Shown: one piece after another, positions 43,736 to 51,843 of the stretch | How the letters are laid out: each line of letters begins with the position of its first letter | How positions within the stretch are numbered: the first letter of the stretch is position 1 | Assembly (NCBI RefSeq): GCF_015207005.2 | Contig: NZ_JADEXS020000001.1 | Location: forward strand, 5,851,001 to 5,915,000 | Reading direction: 5' to 3' | DNA length: 64,000 nucleotides | Origin: Desmonostoc muscorum LEGE 12446 | Lineage (GTDB): Bacteria; Cyanobacteriota; Cyanobacteriia; Cyanobacteriales; Nostocaceae | Translations under genes and position numbers: made by a program | Notes under the pieces: model-generated | What the model was told of the DNA's origin: nothing | The model's input: the letters and a program-made list of their open reading frames with translations, nothing else | The model's database searches: none

Positions 43736-44363
43736 TCAAATCGATAAACTCCAAAATTGTCCGGAGTAGTTCCCACAGTCAGCCATAATGGTTTGATTAT
43801 TTACTCCATCGTTAATAATATCTAGACATTTATTCTTTCCCGTAAACTGGGTTTTCAAACGAAAAAATCCAGCAGATTGTGTAGGTTCTATTTTCCACAA
43901 TTGTCCAGAAAAGTTACCACATGTAGCCATAATTGTTTTATTGTTTACTCCATCATTAATAATATCTAGACATTTGTTCTTTCCCGTAAATTGTGTCCGT
44001 AGATATAGGACTCCGATTTGATTTCTGAAAACATACTGAGACTGAAAAGCCCGTTTTATCTAGGGTTTTATCTGAAATCTTGTTCAGAAATCAGATATGA
44101 GTCCTATAGTAATATCCCTTATATTTACTAGGCTTTATACTCCATAACTGTCCAGAGAAGTTACCACACGCAGCCATCGTAAGTTTGTTGTTCAATCCAT
44201 CGTTGATGATGTCTAAGCACTTATCTGAACCTGTAAACTGAGTTCGTAAACGAGAATCACTTGACTGAGCAGTTGCATTTTCTAGTAAAGGGAAAGTTAC
44301 AAAAATGAATGCTATTGTACTTAATAAGGCAACTTTAGCCAAGCATCTGATACTTTTCTTCAT
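43736..44363 (-). pseudogene. Ricin-type β-trefoil lectin gene interrupted by a MITE
   Basis: A secreted lectin-like gene split into two readable parts, 44363-44109 and 44005-43736, by a 101-bp MITE. The upstream part has a signal peptide (VALLSTIAFIFVTFPLLENATA) and the first repeat; the rest has two more. Each of the three repeats has CLDIINDG, an Asn-rich turn and a QxW motif (SGQLW, SGQLW, SGQFW), as in the three lobes of a ricin-B trefoil. Removing the element plus one TA restores a continuous 174-residue frame (KYKGYYYLRTQFTG across the join). As it stands, translation stops in the MITE end (YRTHI, then TGA), giving a 90-residue product with one lobe. Sugar specificity is unknown. Confidence 0.85.
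44006..44106. mobile_element. MITE (IS630-like TIRs, TA duplication), copy 2
   Basis: A 101-bp element with TIRs of about 24 bp: TAGGACTCCGATTTGATTTC at the left and the complement of TAGGACTCATATCTGATTTC at the right. TA is duplicated at 44004-44005 and 44107-44108. It shares ends with the element at 3651-3773. Its insertion splits the lectin gene. Confidence 0.88.
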
Positions 44364-44959
44364 GTATTTAAATAAAATCAGGTATTTTTGTTTGTTATCA
44401 TCTCAAATTTGATGATTTTTTGCTAGTATTAGCAAATTACCAAATAAACAGAAGTAATGGACTTTGGATATTAATTATACTTGGAATAGTATTACAATTA
44501 TTACAATTACAGAATCATTGAACTGCATTTAAGCTCTGTTTTGTTATTAACTAGCTCATGGAGTAACAGACAGAGGTAATATATGTGCGTTCATTGCAAT
44601 ACACCCTAGTACCGCCGTGAAGTCAAAGGTAAAAATAAAGACAGCGTAAGTGTTTCTTTGATTTGGAATGGGTTGTTTATTTCCCCGTGTCGTACTAGAG
44701 CCAAATACTGCTCAATTACTTGCGAGCAAAAACTTACTGCGATCGTCTACAATAAAATTCAGTAAAAATGCTTAATTGTATAATTTACAACTCTAATTTT
44801 GGATAAAATGTTGAATTATACTGTGACCATCAACAACAAAAGCCAAGACTCAAGGGCTATAGACGTTTATAAAATTAGATATTTGGGAATAATAGCTCAT
44901 AAAGCAGCGATCGCAATTATTTGGATTATTGAGTAAATAAAAATACATTAGTATGTATT
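44364..44959. other. AT-rich spacer, no gene seen
   Basis: Nearly 600 bp between divergent genes (split lectin, minus; GT2, plus). I see no tRNA-like or protein-like signal, only one HIP1-like site near 44907 and AT-rich sequence that may hold both promoters. Confidence 0.5.
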
Positions 44960-45907
44960 ATGCCCAAAATTACTGTTTGTATTCCTACTTTTAATCGTAT
45001 CTCTCTTTTGCCTTATGCGATCGACAGTGTATTTAATCAGTCAGAGCAAGACTTTGAACTAATTATTTGTGATGACGGTTCTACCGATGGTACACCTGAG
45101 TTAATGTCAGAGTACACAGATCATCGGATTAAATACATTCGTCATCCGCAAAATATTGGAAAAAGTAATAATATGCGCTCTGGTTTTGATGCTGCAAGGG
45201 GTGAATATTTTATTAAATTTGATGATGACGACCGACTAACACCTGATTTTCTCGCAAGTACAGCAGCTATTCTTGACCAAGATTCTAGTATTGATTTTGT
45301 TGGTACAGACCATTGGATAATTGATATTAACAATAACCGGGATGATTCAAAAACTCAGGAAAACTCTGATTGCTGGGGGAGAAATAATTTATCCGCAGGT
45401 GTTGTAGATAATTTGCTCGAAGTTGTATTTATTAATCAAAGCTTTCAAATTGGAGCAACATTATTTCGCCGTCAAACATTGCAAGAATTAGGATTTGTGC
45501 TGCCTAATATGCAAAATTGTGAGGATAATGATTTATTTGTAAGACTGGCTTTGGCTGGCAAAAAGGGTTATTATTTACCAGAGCTACTGATGGAATATCG
45601 TTACCATGCAGAGCAGCAAGGTATCAATAGAGCTATTCCTTTTTTGTTCGATAAAATTCGGTATTTAGAAAGTTATAAATTTGAATCTGAAGAACTAGAA
45701 AACATTAGGCAGTATCGTTTAAAAGAAACCCAATTATTATTAGGTTTGCGTTTAATTGAAAAGGGAGAAACGCAACAAGGCAGAGAGTTAGTTTTAGCAG
45801 GACAATCTTTTTCAACTGTTAAAGCTTGGACTGGTTTAGGGTTATCCTTGTTACCACTTGGGTTGCGAGGTAGGGCGTTTAATGCACTCCGACAGATGCA
45901 GGGTTAG
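44960..45907 (+). CDS. Family 2 glycosyltransferase
   Basis: A 315-residue GT-A fold glycosyltransferase. ITVCIPTFNR opens the nucleotide-sugar-binding fold, D38-D39 (IICDDGSTDGTPE) bind the nucleotide, and the DxD-like acidic motif is at D88-D91 (FIKFDDDDRLTPDF). A catalytic-base candidate is the Asp in ENCEDNDLFVRL (about residue 190). There is no membrane segment, so it acts at the cytoplasmic face, probably on surface or extracellular polysaccharide. It is not in a polysaccharide cluster. The C-terminal 80 residues are helical. Donor and acceptor cannot be predicted. Confidence 0.9.
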   Translation: MPKITVCIPTFNRISLLPYAIDSVFNQSEQDFELIICDDGSTDGTPELMSEYTDHRIKYIRHPQNIGKSNNMRSGFDAARGEYFIKFDDDDRLTPDFLASTAAILDQDSSIDFVGTDHWIIDINNNRDDSKTQENSDCWGRNNLSAGVVDNLLEVVFINQSFQIGATLFRRQTLQELGFVLPNMQNCEDNDLFVRLALAGKKGYYLPELLMEYRYHAEQQGINRAIPFLFDKIRYLESYKFESEELENIRQYRLKETQLLLGLRLIEKGETQQGRELVLAGQSFSTVKAWTGLGLSLLPLGLRGRAFNALRQMQG

Positions 45908-45924
45908 ACATTAGCATATTGCTG

Positions 45925-45999
45925 TGTAGGTTGGGTTGAGGAACGAAACCAAACTTTTTCGCGTTTTGTTGGGTTGAAAGAAGTGAAACCCAGCCTACA
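45925..45999. repeat. Inverted repeat GTAGGTTGGGTTGAGG...AACCCAGCCTAC
   Basis: The left end TGTAGGTTGGGTTGAGGAAC is complementary to the right end AACCCAGCCTACA. The same family recurs at 61305-61400. It lies between two convergent genes and may also act as a terminator hairpin. Confidence 0.7.
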
Positions 46000-46002
46000 A
46001 TT

Positions 46003-46722
46003 CTAATAACTTATTGACCATTCATCAATAATAGTCAAAATTGTTTTATCACCCAAGTTTTTAACAGATTTTACTACATCACGATAATCTTCAAACTCTT
46101 GCTTTGGTTTCTTGCGTCGAGCATCAAATATGTCTTTTGCAAGTTTTTCAGCCCCACGAATTCTAGAACGTTGTAACTTTCTAGATAACTCGTCTTTGTC
46201 CAAAGAGTTCAATAAACTAAGTGGATTACTCTGTTCACTGTTTTGGGGAATAAGGTTTTCAAGTTGCTTTAATTTACTATCTGTTGTCTGTCTTTCTTGC
46301 AAAATTTCTGACTTAAATTCATTGAATTGCTTCTCAAGACGTAATTCTAGATTTGCCAGACGTGGTTCTAACTTTGTTGTTTCAAGCTGTGGTGTTACTG
46401 GTTTATCAGAATAACCAATTGCTTTGAGAGATGCAATTTGCCTTAATGCTACATCCTCGTTTTCAGAAGATATAATTAAAGCACTAACCATGTCACCTTC
46501 AGTAAGGTTTTTTTCTCTAGCTCTTACAGCAGAATAGTACTCGAAATGCCCATCAACTACCTCATATTGTTCAAAGCCAGTCTTTTTTAGGACTAATGGT
46601 TTTAAAATACCTCCAGATTGTAGTATCAGGTCAGCAAGAATTTCTAAATCAGCTTCTTGAAAGTTTGAACGAGGAACATTAGAAGTAACACTCTCAACAT
46701 CTACCATAAAAAACTTAATCAT
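46003..46722 (-). CDS. ParB-like N-terminal domain protein
   Basis: A 239-residue protein. Residues 5-105 resemble the ParB/sulfiredoxin fold: VPRSNFQEADLEILADLILQ (the NPR..F...L..L..SI.. pattern), then GGILKPLVLKK and EVVDGHFEYYSAVRAREK, equivalent to the ParB GERRYRAAK motif. The middle (about 125-170) is a coiled coil (LANLELRLEKQFNEFKSEI). The C-terminal 70 residues are a basic helical segment (RKLQRSRIRGAEKLAKDIFD). Its ATG overlaps the stop codon of the ParA fusion gene (TAATG), so translation is coupled. It probably pairs with that ATPase. It lacks an obvious ParB central HTH, so specific parS binding is uncertain. Confidence 0.75.
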   Translation of the reverse strand: MIKFFMVDVESVTSNVPRSNFQEADLEILADLILQSGGILKPLVLKKTGFEQYEVVDGHFEYYSAVRAREKNLTEGDMVSALIISSENEDVALRQIASLKAIGYSDKPVTPQLETTKLEPRLANLELRLEKQFNEFKSEILQERQTTDSKLKQLENLIPQNSEQSNPLSLLNSLDKDELSRKLQRSRIRGAEKLAKDIFDARRKKPKQEFEDYRDVVKSVKNLGDKTILTIIDEWSISY

Positions 46723-48104
46723 TATTGCATCCCCATTTTACTTAAAACTTCTATAGCTAAAAATTCAAACTCAGCGGCGGCTTGATTTGCAGAAGGTTCA
46801 TTAAGAGCAAAATCAAGAATAGATTTTGGATCAGGTATTTCCATATTTCCCACTAATATAGTTTTATTAATGCAAGCAGATAAAGCTGTTCTTTCTGATA
46901 TAGTACTATCCATGATTGGCATATTATAACGATCACTAATTACACTTTTGTGTTTTGCAAATGTGTATTTGAGATACTGAGCATTAGTAGAAATTTTAGA
47001 TGGAAGAACACCCATAATAGTAATAGGTGGCTTTCCTAGACCTTCTTTATTTTCATTAACTTCTTGTTGAATAAAGTTTTTAACACTAGGTAATCCTTGG
47101 TTGGAAAATGGCTTTAAATCTGAAGGAATTATTAGGTAATCGGCAGCAGTTAAGGCAGCTTGTGCATATACATCTAGTGACGGAGGCGTGTCGATAATTA
47201 CAATATCATATTCATTTTTTACTTTTTCTAGTTTTTTAGCTAGTCTAAATCGACTTGGCCCAGATTGGACAAGATTTTGCTGCAATCCAATCAAGGTAAT
47301 ATGTGAAGGGATAACATCAATTTCTGGATTGTTAAAAAACTTAGATTTGCAAACAATATCTGGAATAAACTTAATGTCGTTTTTTTCTAATAAATGATAA
47401 ACATTGCAGTTTTTTAAATCATCATCTTCCTCAAATTGAAATTTAATCAATCCTGTAGCAAAAGTTGTATTTGCTTGAGCATCTATATCAATCAGAAGAA
47501 CTTTTTTACCTTTCTTACTCAATGCAGCCGCTAAATTGATAGCAACTGTAGTTTTCCCTACGCCACCCTTATGATGGTAGATTGCAATTGTCTTCATTGA
47601 ATATTGCCTCTTATTTTCAAGACTTAAATCATCTTCAGCTGTTTCAAACCCTGACTTATCTATAAACTGTTTTTCTCTCAGAGTATCTCTACCAATTAAA
47701 CCTTTAATTTGATCTAACTTGATCTCAACTTCCTTACCAGAACATTGAAATACTTGCTGAATATCGTATTGCAATTTTTGATAAATTCTGATTTCTTTGC
47801 CATTGGTCAGCAACCCATACCTAACATTCAAACTTGTTAAATAATGCCTGAGTCGGGGGACATGATTATTTAAGTTTTGTTTGGGATGTTTTGCCTCCAT
47901 CACAACACTCAGCGGTGAGTTGGCGTCTAAGACAAAGGGAATCACTTGTGCTGCAAATGCTAAGAAGTCTAAGCGAATGCTACCAATGGCAACTTCTTGA
48001 TGCCAGGTGTCAGGAGTATAACCTAGCTGTGGTAACAAATATTGCACTATGAGTTTGCTTTCAACTTCACTTTCGTTACGGCACAGTTCAGGATTAAAAG
48101 GCAA
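46722..48104 (-). CDS. Fusion of an HsdR-N-like nuclease domain to a ParA ATPase
   Basis: A 460-residue two-domain protein. Residues 1-135 resemble the N-terminal domain of type I restriction R subunits (PD-(D/E)xK fold): NESEVESKLIVQYLLPQLGY, D46 in IRLDFLAF, E70-A-K72 in SVVMEAKHP, and YGLLTNGKEIRIYQ. After a linker, residues 170-460 are a ParA/Soj-type ATPase: deviant Walker A HHKGGVGKTT (178-187), LLIDIDAQANTT, IVIIDTPPS and YLIIPSDLKPFS. M170 may be the original ParA start. It is followed, with a one-base overlap, by a ParB-like gene. The pair could be a chromosomal partition relic, a mobile-element maintenance unit or a defence module. The combination is not one I recognise. Confidence 0.82.
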   Translation of the reverse strand: MPFNPELCRNESEVESKLIVQYLLPQLGYTPDTWHQEVAIGSIRLDFLAFAAQVIPFVLDANSPLSVVMEAKHPKQNLNNHVPRLRHYLTSLNVRYGLLTNGKEIRIYQKLQYDIQQVFQCSGKEVEIKLDQIKGLIGRDTLREKQFIDKSGFETAEDDLSLENKRQYSMKTIAIYHHKGGVGKTTVAINLAAALSKKGKKVLLIDIDAQANTTFATGLIKFQFEEDDDLKNCNVYHLLEKNDIKFIPDIVCKSKFFNNPEIDVIPSHITLIGLQQNLVQSGPSRFRLAKKLEKVKNEYDIVIIDTPPSLDVYAQAALTAADYLIIPSDLKPFSNQGLPSVKNFIQQEVNENKEGLGKPPITIMGVLPSKISTNAQYLKYTFAKHKSVISDRYNMPIMDSTISERTALSACINKTILVGNMEIPDPKSILDFALNEPSANQAAAEFEFLAIEVLSKMGMQ

Positions 48105-48367
48105 TATTTTTCTACCTCTAAATAATTACAATCATGGGCAAAACTTGATATTTGCCACTTTATCTTATAGCTTTTATTATTCTCAGTGATAAAAATCACT
48201 AACAACAATGTAAATTTTGATGACACGCCCTAGTATATTCACTGTTAAAATAACCCTTGTTAAGAGCTAACGATATTCCAAATTAACAAGCTAAGTCGGT
48301 ATTTCCCTATTGCCGTGGTAAATGGCTAAAATCGAAGTGTCTAGTTAACGTATTTGCCCTAAAGGTT

Positions 48368-48739
48368 TTGGCTACTGTATCTTGTCCCCGCTGCCATCAA
48401 CTGATTGATAGTCAAGCTATTAGTTGTCCCTCTTGTCGGATAACACTCAAAGCTTACGGTCATCCCGGTATTCCCTTGCACCGTGCAATTGGGGACGGCT
48501 ATCTGTGCGACACCTGTACTTATCACGCTGATGATACTTGCAATTTTCCCCACCGTCCCTATGCCAAAGATTGTACCCTCTACCAAAATATTGAAGAGAC
48601 AAAGTTAGATTTAGAACAGCAGCATTACTCCAAGAGTTTTGCGGTAACTGTAAAAACTTGGCTAAAACGCAATCAGACTTTGCTATTGCTATTGGGTTTA
48701 TTGTTATTCTGTTTGCTGTTTGTTATATCAACATCTTAA
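48368..48739 (+). CDS. Zinc-ribbon membrane-anchored hypothetical protein
   Basis: A 123-residue protein starting at TTG. CPRCHQLIDSQAISCPSC (about 6-23) is a double-CxxC zinc ribbon. A second Cys-rich part, LCDTCTYHADDTCNFPHRPY (about 46-65), may bind another metal. One C-terminal membrane helix (LLLLLGLLLFCLLFVIS, about 104-120) is preceded by KTWLKRNQ, which suggests a tail-anchored topology with the zinc modules in the cytoplasm. No ATG is available in frame; AAAGG lies only a few bases before the TTG, so the start is uncertain. The function is unknown. Confidence 0.72.
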   Translation: MATVSCPRCHQLIDSQAISCPSCRITLKAYGHPGIPLHRAIGDGYLCDTCTYHADDTCNFPHRPYAKDCTLYQNIEETKLDLEQQHYSKSFAVTVKTWLKRNQTLLLLLGLLLFCLLFVISTS

Positions 48740-48759
48740 TTTGTGTTTTTCGGAGAATG

Positions 48760-48970
48760 GGGACTGGGGACTGGGGACTGGGGACTGGGAAAGAATTACT
48801 TTAATCGTAATTACTAATATCTAATTTCTAGTCCCTAGTCTCTAGTACAGCACGGCATAAATAAACCTACGATTCAAAATGGCGCAAAAGCTGAGAATAC
48901 AATTCTTTTGACTTTTGACTTTTGACTTCCGCGCAGCGGTACTAGTCCCCAATCCCCAATCCCCAATCCC
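48760..48970. repeat. STRRs (GGGGACT and CCCCAAT units) between convergent genes
   Basis: GGGGACT repeats at 48758-48788 and CCCCAAT repeats at 48946-48969 bracket the gap between the zinc-ribbon gene and nblS. The CCCCAAT block ends directly at the nblS stop codon. Confidence 0.75.
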
Positions 48971-50917
48971 TCAAGCTGTGGTGATTTTGGGAGTTTCAGC
49001 ATTAGGCTCAACTACTACAGGTAGTGGTTCTTCTTCAAATACGGCTAAGTCGAACCAAAAAGTTGTACCAATGCCAACTTCACTCACCAGATGAACTTTA
49101 CTACGATGCCTGTCGATGATGTTTCTGACAATCGATAAACCTAAACCTGTGCCTTCTAGGGTGTGAACTCGGTTTTCTACGCGAAAGAAGCGTTCAAAAA
49201 TTGAATGTTGGTCTTCTGTGGCAATACCAATTCCAGTGTCGGAAATTTCAATTCGCACTGGTGGAGATTGGGCGTGATTAGGTTTAAAATCTAGTTGGTA
49301 GGCGCGGATTGCCACTTTACCGCCAGCTTTTGTGAATTTAAGGGCATTACCAATCAAATTACCAAATACTTGTACCAACAAATCATAATTACCTACTACG
49401 AAGGGCAAATTAGGAGCAACTTCTTGAATGAGTTCAACACATTTATCTTTAGCATTTAGTTGGTAAGTACGCAGTGTTTGCTCGATCGCTTGGGCTAAAT
49501 CCACTCCATCAAAGCTATAATTCCGACCAGATTCGAGTTTTGACAAGTCTAAAACATCGTTAACTAAGCGAGTCAGGCGATCGGTTTCATGGTTCACTGT
49601 TTGCAGAAACTCTTGGCGTTCTTTGACGCCCAAGTCTTCGCCGTAGTCATGCAAGGTTTCAATATAGGTTTTGATGTTGAATAGAGGCGTTCGCAGTTCG
49701 TGAGAAACGTTGCTGATAAATTGGCTTTTGGCTTCGTTTAATTCAACTTCGCGGGTGATATCTTGGACGGTAATGGCAATGCCTTTGATGCTTTCTCGTT
49801 GCAAGTTGAGTACTGTAGTCAAGAGAATCCGAATTGTCCGGTGGATGGGTTGGTTGAGAAAAATCCGGAATTCGGCGCTTTCACATTCGCCTGCGGCCAT
49901 TTCGTACAAAGGGCGAGTGATTTCCATTTGTACTGCTGGGGGTAAGTGATGCAACACATTGTGGCCTACCACTTCAGCGGCTTCCCAACCAAAAATTCGC
50001 TGGGCTGTGGGGTTGACTAAAATCACCTGCATATTGTTATCGATCAACACAGCACCATCAGCGATGGTGGAAACTAGAGTTTCTAGCTTGGCTTTTTCTG
50101 CGGTGAGTTCTTCGATATTTTGTTCTTCATAGCGCTCTAATCGCTCTGCCATTTCATTAAAGCTTAAAATTAATTCCCCCAGTTCGCCCCCTAAAGGTAA
50201 ATCAATCCGCTGCTTGAAATTCCCAGTCGCAATTTGCTTCACGCCCACCAGCAGTTCTTTAATTGGCTTGGTGATGGTCAAAGCGTTAATCACTCCTGCC
50301 AAAATTACCATTACCCAAATGGTGATAAATACGGCAATGGTGACATCACGGGTAAAATTGGTGGAGATGACAGCAGTTTGATTGGGATTAATACCGATCG
50401 CTAATACACCCAAGTATTTTTCATTGACGATCAAGGGAATAAATACATCGGTAACTGTCCCAGATGGGGTTGTATGTTGCCGCACCATCGGCTTTTCCCC
50501 ATCTCCAGGATAATCCTCTGGCAGTTGTATCCGCCGCTCAATGGTGAGGGAGTTTTCTACCTCCTGTTCCCAAAAAGGAATGCCAAAAAAGATTTTCCCA
50601 GTTTCATCGGCATAAAGCATATAACGCACACTAGAGGTGCTGCTATAGAAGCGTTGGGAAAATTGGGCAACCTCAGTCAGATTATTATCAGCGACTAAGG
50701 GGGCAACGTTGGCAGCAAGCAGCAGTCCCAAATCACGCCCGAAGCGGGTGTCATTCATCCGTGCATCCTGCTGAATGGTGTTCACAGCCCAGAAGGTCAA
50801 ACCACTCATCACCAACGAAACTACCATTGTCGCCACAGCCAGCAGTTTGGTCTGGAGGGTGAACTCAGACCACCAACTGGCGATCGCATCTCGAATTGTT
50901 TTTAACAGAGCTAGCAT
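48971..50917 (-). CDS. nblS: Sensor histidine kinase NblS/Hik33
   Basis: A 648-residue membrane sensor kinase. Order: TM1 (24-46), periplasmic sensor (50-190), TM2 (192-214), HAMP (215-265), PAS (280-390), HisKA with H406 (SNVSHELRTPLFN), and HATPase with N box FGNLIGNALKF, DTGIGI and GTGLGLSIV. This full layout is that of NblS/Hik33/DspA, an essential cyanobacterial kinase controlling responses to high light, nutrient and cold stress and phycobilisome degradation via RpaB/NblR-type regulators. It lies downstream of purD, xisH and xisI on the same strand, and purD is, to my knowledge, a frequent neighbour of nblS in Nostocales. Regulator genes are elsewhere. Confidence 0.9.
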   Translation of the reverse strand: MLALLKTIRDAIASWWSEFTLQTKLLAVATMVVSLVMSGLTFWAVNTIQQDARMNDTRFGRDLGLLLAANVAPLVADNNLTEVAQFSQRFYSSTSSVRYMLYADETGKIFFGIPFWEQEVENSLTIERRIQLPEDYPGDGEKPMVRQHTTPSGTVTDVFIPLIVNEKYLGVLAIGINPNQTAVISTNFTRDVTIAVFITIWVMVILAGVINALTITKPIKELLVGVKQIATGNFKQRIDLPLGGELGELILSFNEMAERLERYEEQNIEELTAEKAKLETLVSTIADGAVLIDNNMQVILVNPTAQRIFGWEAAEVVGHNVLHHLPPAVQMEITRPLYEMAAGECESAEFRIFLNQPIHRTIRILLTTVLNLQRESIKGIAITVQDITREVELNEAKSQFISNVSHELRTPLFNIKTYIETLHDYGEDLGVKERQEFLQTVNHETDRLTRLVNDVLDLSKLESGRNYSFDGVDLAQAIEQTLRTYQLNAKDKCVELIQEVAPNLPFVVGNYDLLVQVFGNLIGNALKFTKAGGKVAIRAYQLDFKPNHAQSPPVRIEISDTGIGIATEDQHSIFERFFRVENRVHTLEGTGLGLSIVRNIIDRHRSKVHLVSEVGIGTTFWFDLAVFEEEPLPVVVEPNAETPKITTA

Positions 50918-51038
50918 CTTAAATAAAGTTGTTAGTAGTCCTTGTTATAAACCCCAACAACTAAAAAATTAACAGTTAATTTGACAAATATGTTAGGAAT
51001 TGGGCATTAAGCATTGGGCATGGGGCATGGGCATTACC

Positions 51039-51383
51039 CTAAGATGCTACTGCAAAATCTGTGTATTGCCGCATCTTCGGCTCATGGAATGCTAAGACTA
51101 TATCCTCCTTGGGAACACCTGCACGAACTAGATCAGTTGCGATACCATCTTCAGTCCAATCTTCCTCGATCCAGAATTTGCTATCTCGAAGCCGAACGTA
51201 GACGGTCATACCAGTAATGCGTTCGCCATTTTGCCAACCAAGGTTCATCCAAATATAGTGACCCTTTGGCTCATCCATAATCAAGAATTTTTCGATGTCT
51301 CGGTTAGAACGACGGTTACATGTTTCTACGTAGTCATTCAAGATACGCTTAATTATTTTTGGATACTCAGTTAATTTATCCAT
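51039..51383 (-). CDS. xisI: XisI family protein (fdxN element excision controlling factor)
   Basis: A 114-residue XisI protein, with MDKLTEYPKIIKRILNDYVE at the N terminus, DEPKGHYIWMNLGWQNGERI in the middle, and the end VPKEDIVLAFHEPKMRQYTDFAVA, all typical of the family. XisH and XisI are needed together with the XisF recombinase for developmental excision of the fdxN element in Anabaena. Many cyanobacteria carry extra xisHI pairs far from any excision element. It overlaps xisH by 13 bp in another frame and so is probably translated with it. Confidence 0.92.
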   Translation of the reverse strand: MDKLTEYPKIIKRILNDYVETCNRRSNRDIEKFLIMDEPKGHYIWMNLGWQNGERITGMTVYVRLRDSKFWIEEDWTEDGIATDLVRAGVPKEDIVLAFHEPKMRQYTDFAVAS

Positions 51384-51787
51384 TCTGCGATCTCCTCTGT
51401 ATCTGTATCGACGACAATGAGTGGAAGTTGATGTTTGTTGAGGATGAGTTTAATCACATCCTGCTTGAAAAAGCTTTTGTAAGCGATCGCACTAACAGCA
51501 AGATAAAGTTTACGGTCTGGCGCTGTTTCCTCTAAAAGATAACGATAGATGTCGTACTGACCCAGAGCCTCTTTCAAATCTTGTATCTTTGATGCACCAA
51601 CAAAGCTCTTGGCTTCAACAACAAGTTTTTGCCCATTTCGTTCGGCCGCAATGGGGCGTTCGGCACCCAGATCGGCGTATAACGTTGTTCTGCGATACTG
51701 AATTACGTAAGGATCATCTGTAATCGTCCAGCCGTCCTTCATCAGCGAGTTTTTTACTGCGTTGTGGATAATGTCTAACTTGGGCAT
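51371..51787 (-). CDS. xisH: XisH family protein (predicted PD-(D/E)xK nuclease fold)
   Basis: A 138-residue XisH protein. The fold markers D39 (YADLGAERPIAAE) and E58-A-K60 (KLVVEAKSF) fit a PD-(D/E)xK nuclease core; also typical are KIQDLKEALGQYDIYRYLL and LYLAVSAIAYKSFF. In Anabaena XisH acts with XisI in fdxN element excision, biochemical role unproved. Here the pair is placed between purD and nblS with no recombinase gene nearby. Its stop overlaps the xisI start by 13 bp. Confidence 0.92.
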   Translation of the reverse strand: MPKLDIIHNAVKNSLMKDGWTITDDPYVIQYRRTTLYADLGAERPIAAERNGQKLVVEAKSFVGASKIQDLKEALGQYDIYRYLLEETAPDRKLYLAVSAIAYKSFFKQDVIKLILNKHQLPLIVVDTDTEEIAEWIN

Positions 51788-51843
51788 AGCTTAAGTATAA
51801 GTCAGCCTCGCTGGCTAATGGAAACCAGGGCTAACCTTATAAC

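Noticed and set aside
46003..48104. Ordinary plasmid parAB locus
   Set aside because: The ParA has an extra N-terminal nuclease-like domain, the ParB-like protein lacks a clear HTH, and no replication gene or parS-like iterons are seen; it is reported instead as an unusual fusion.
48359..48586. 75-codon minus-strand frame
   Set aside because: Antisense to the zinc-ribbon gene, whose CxxC motifs are convincing.
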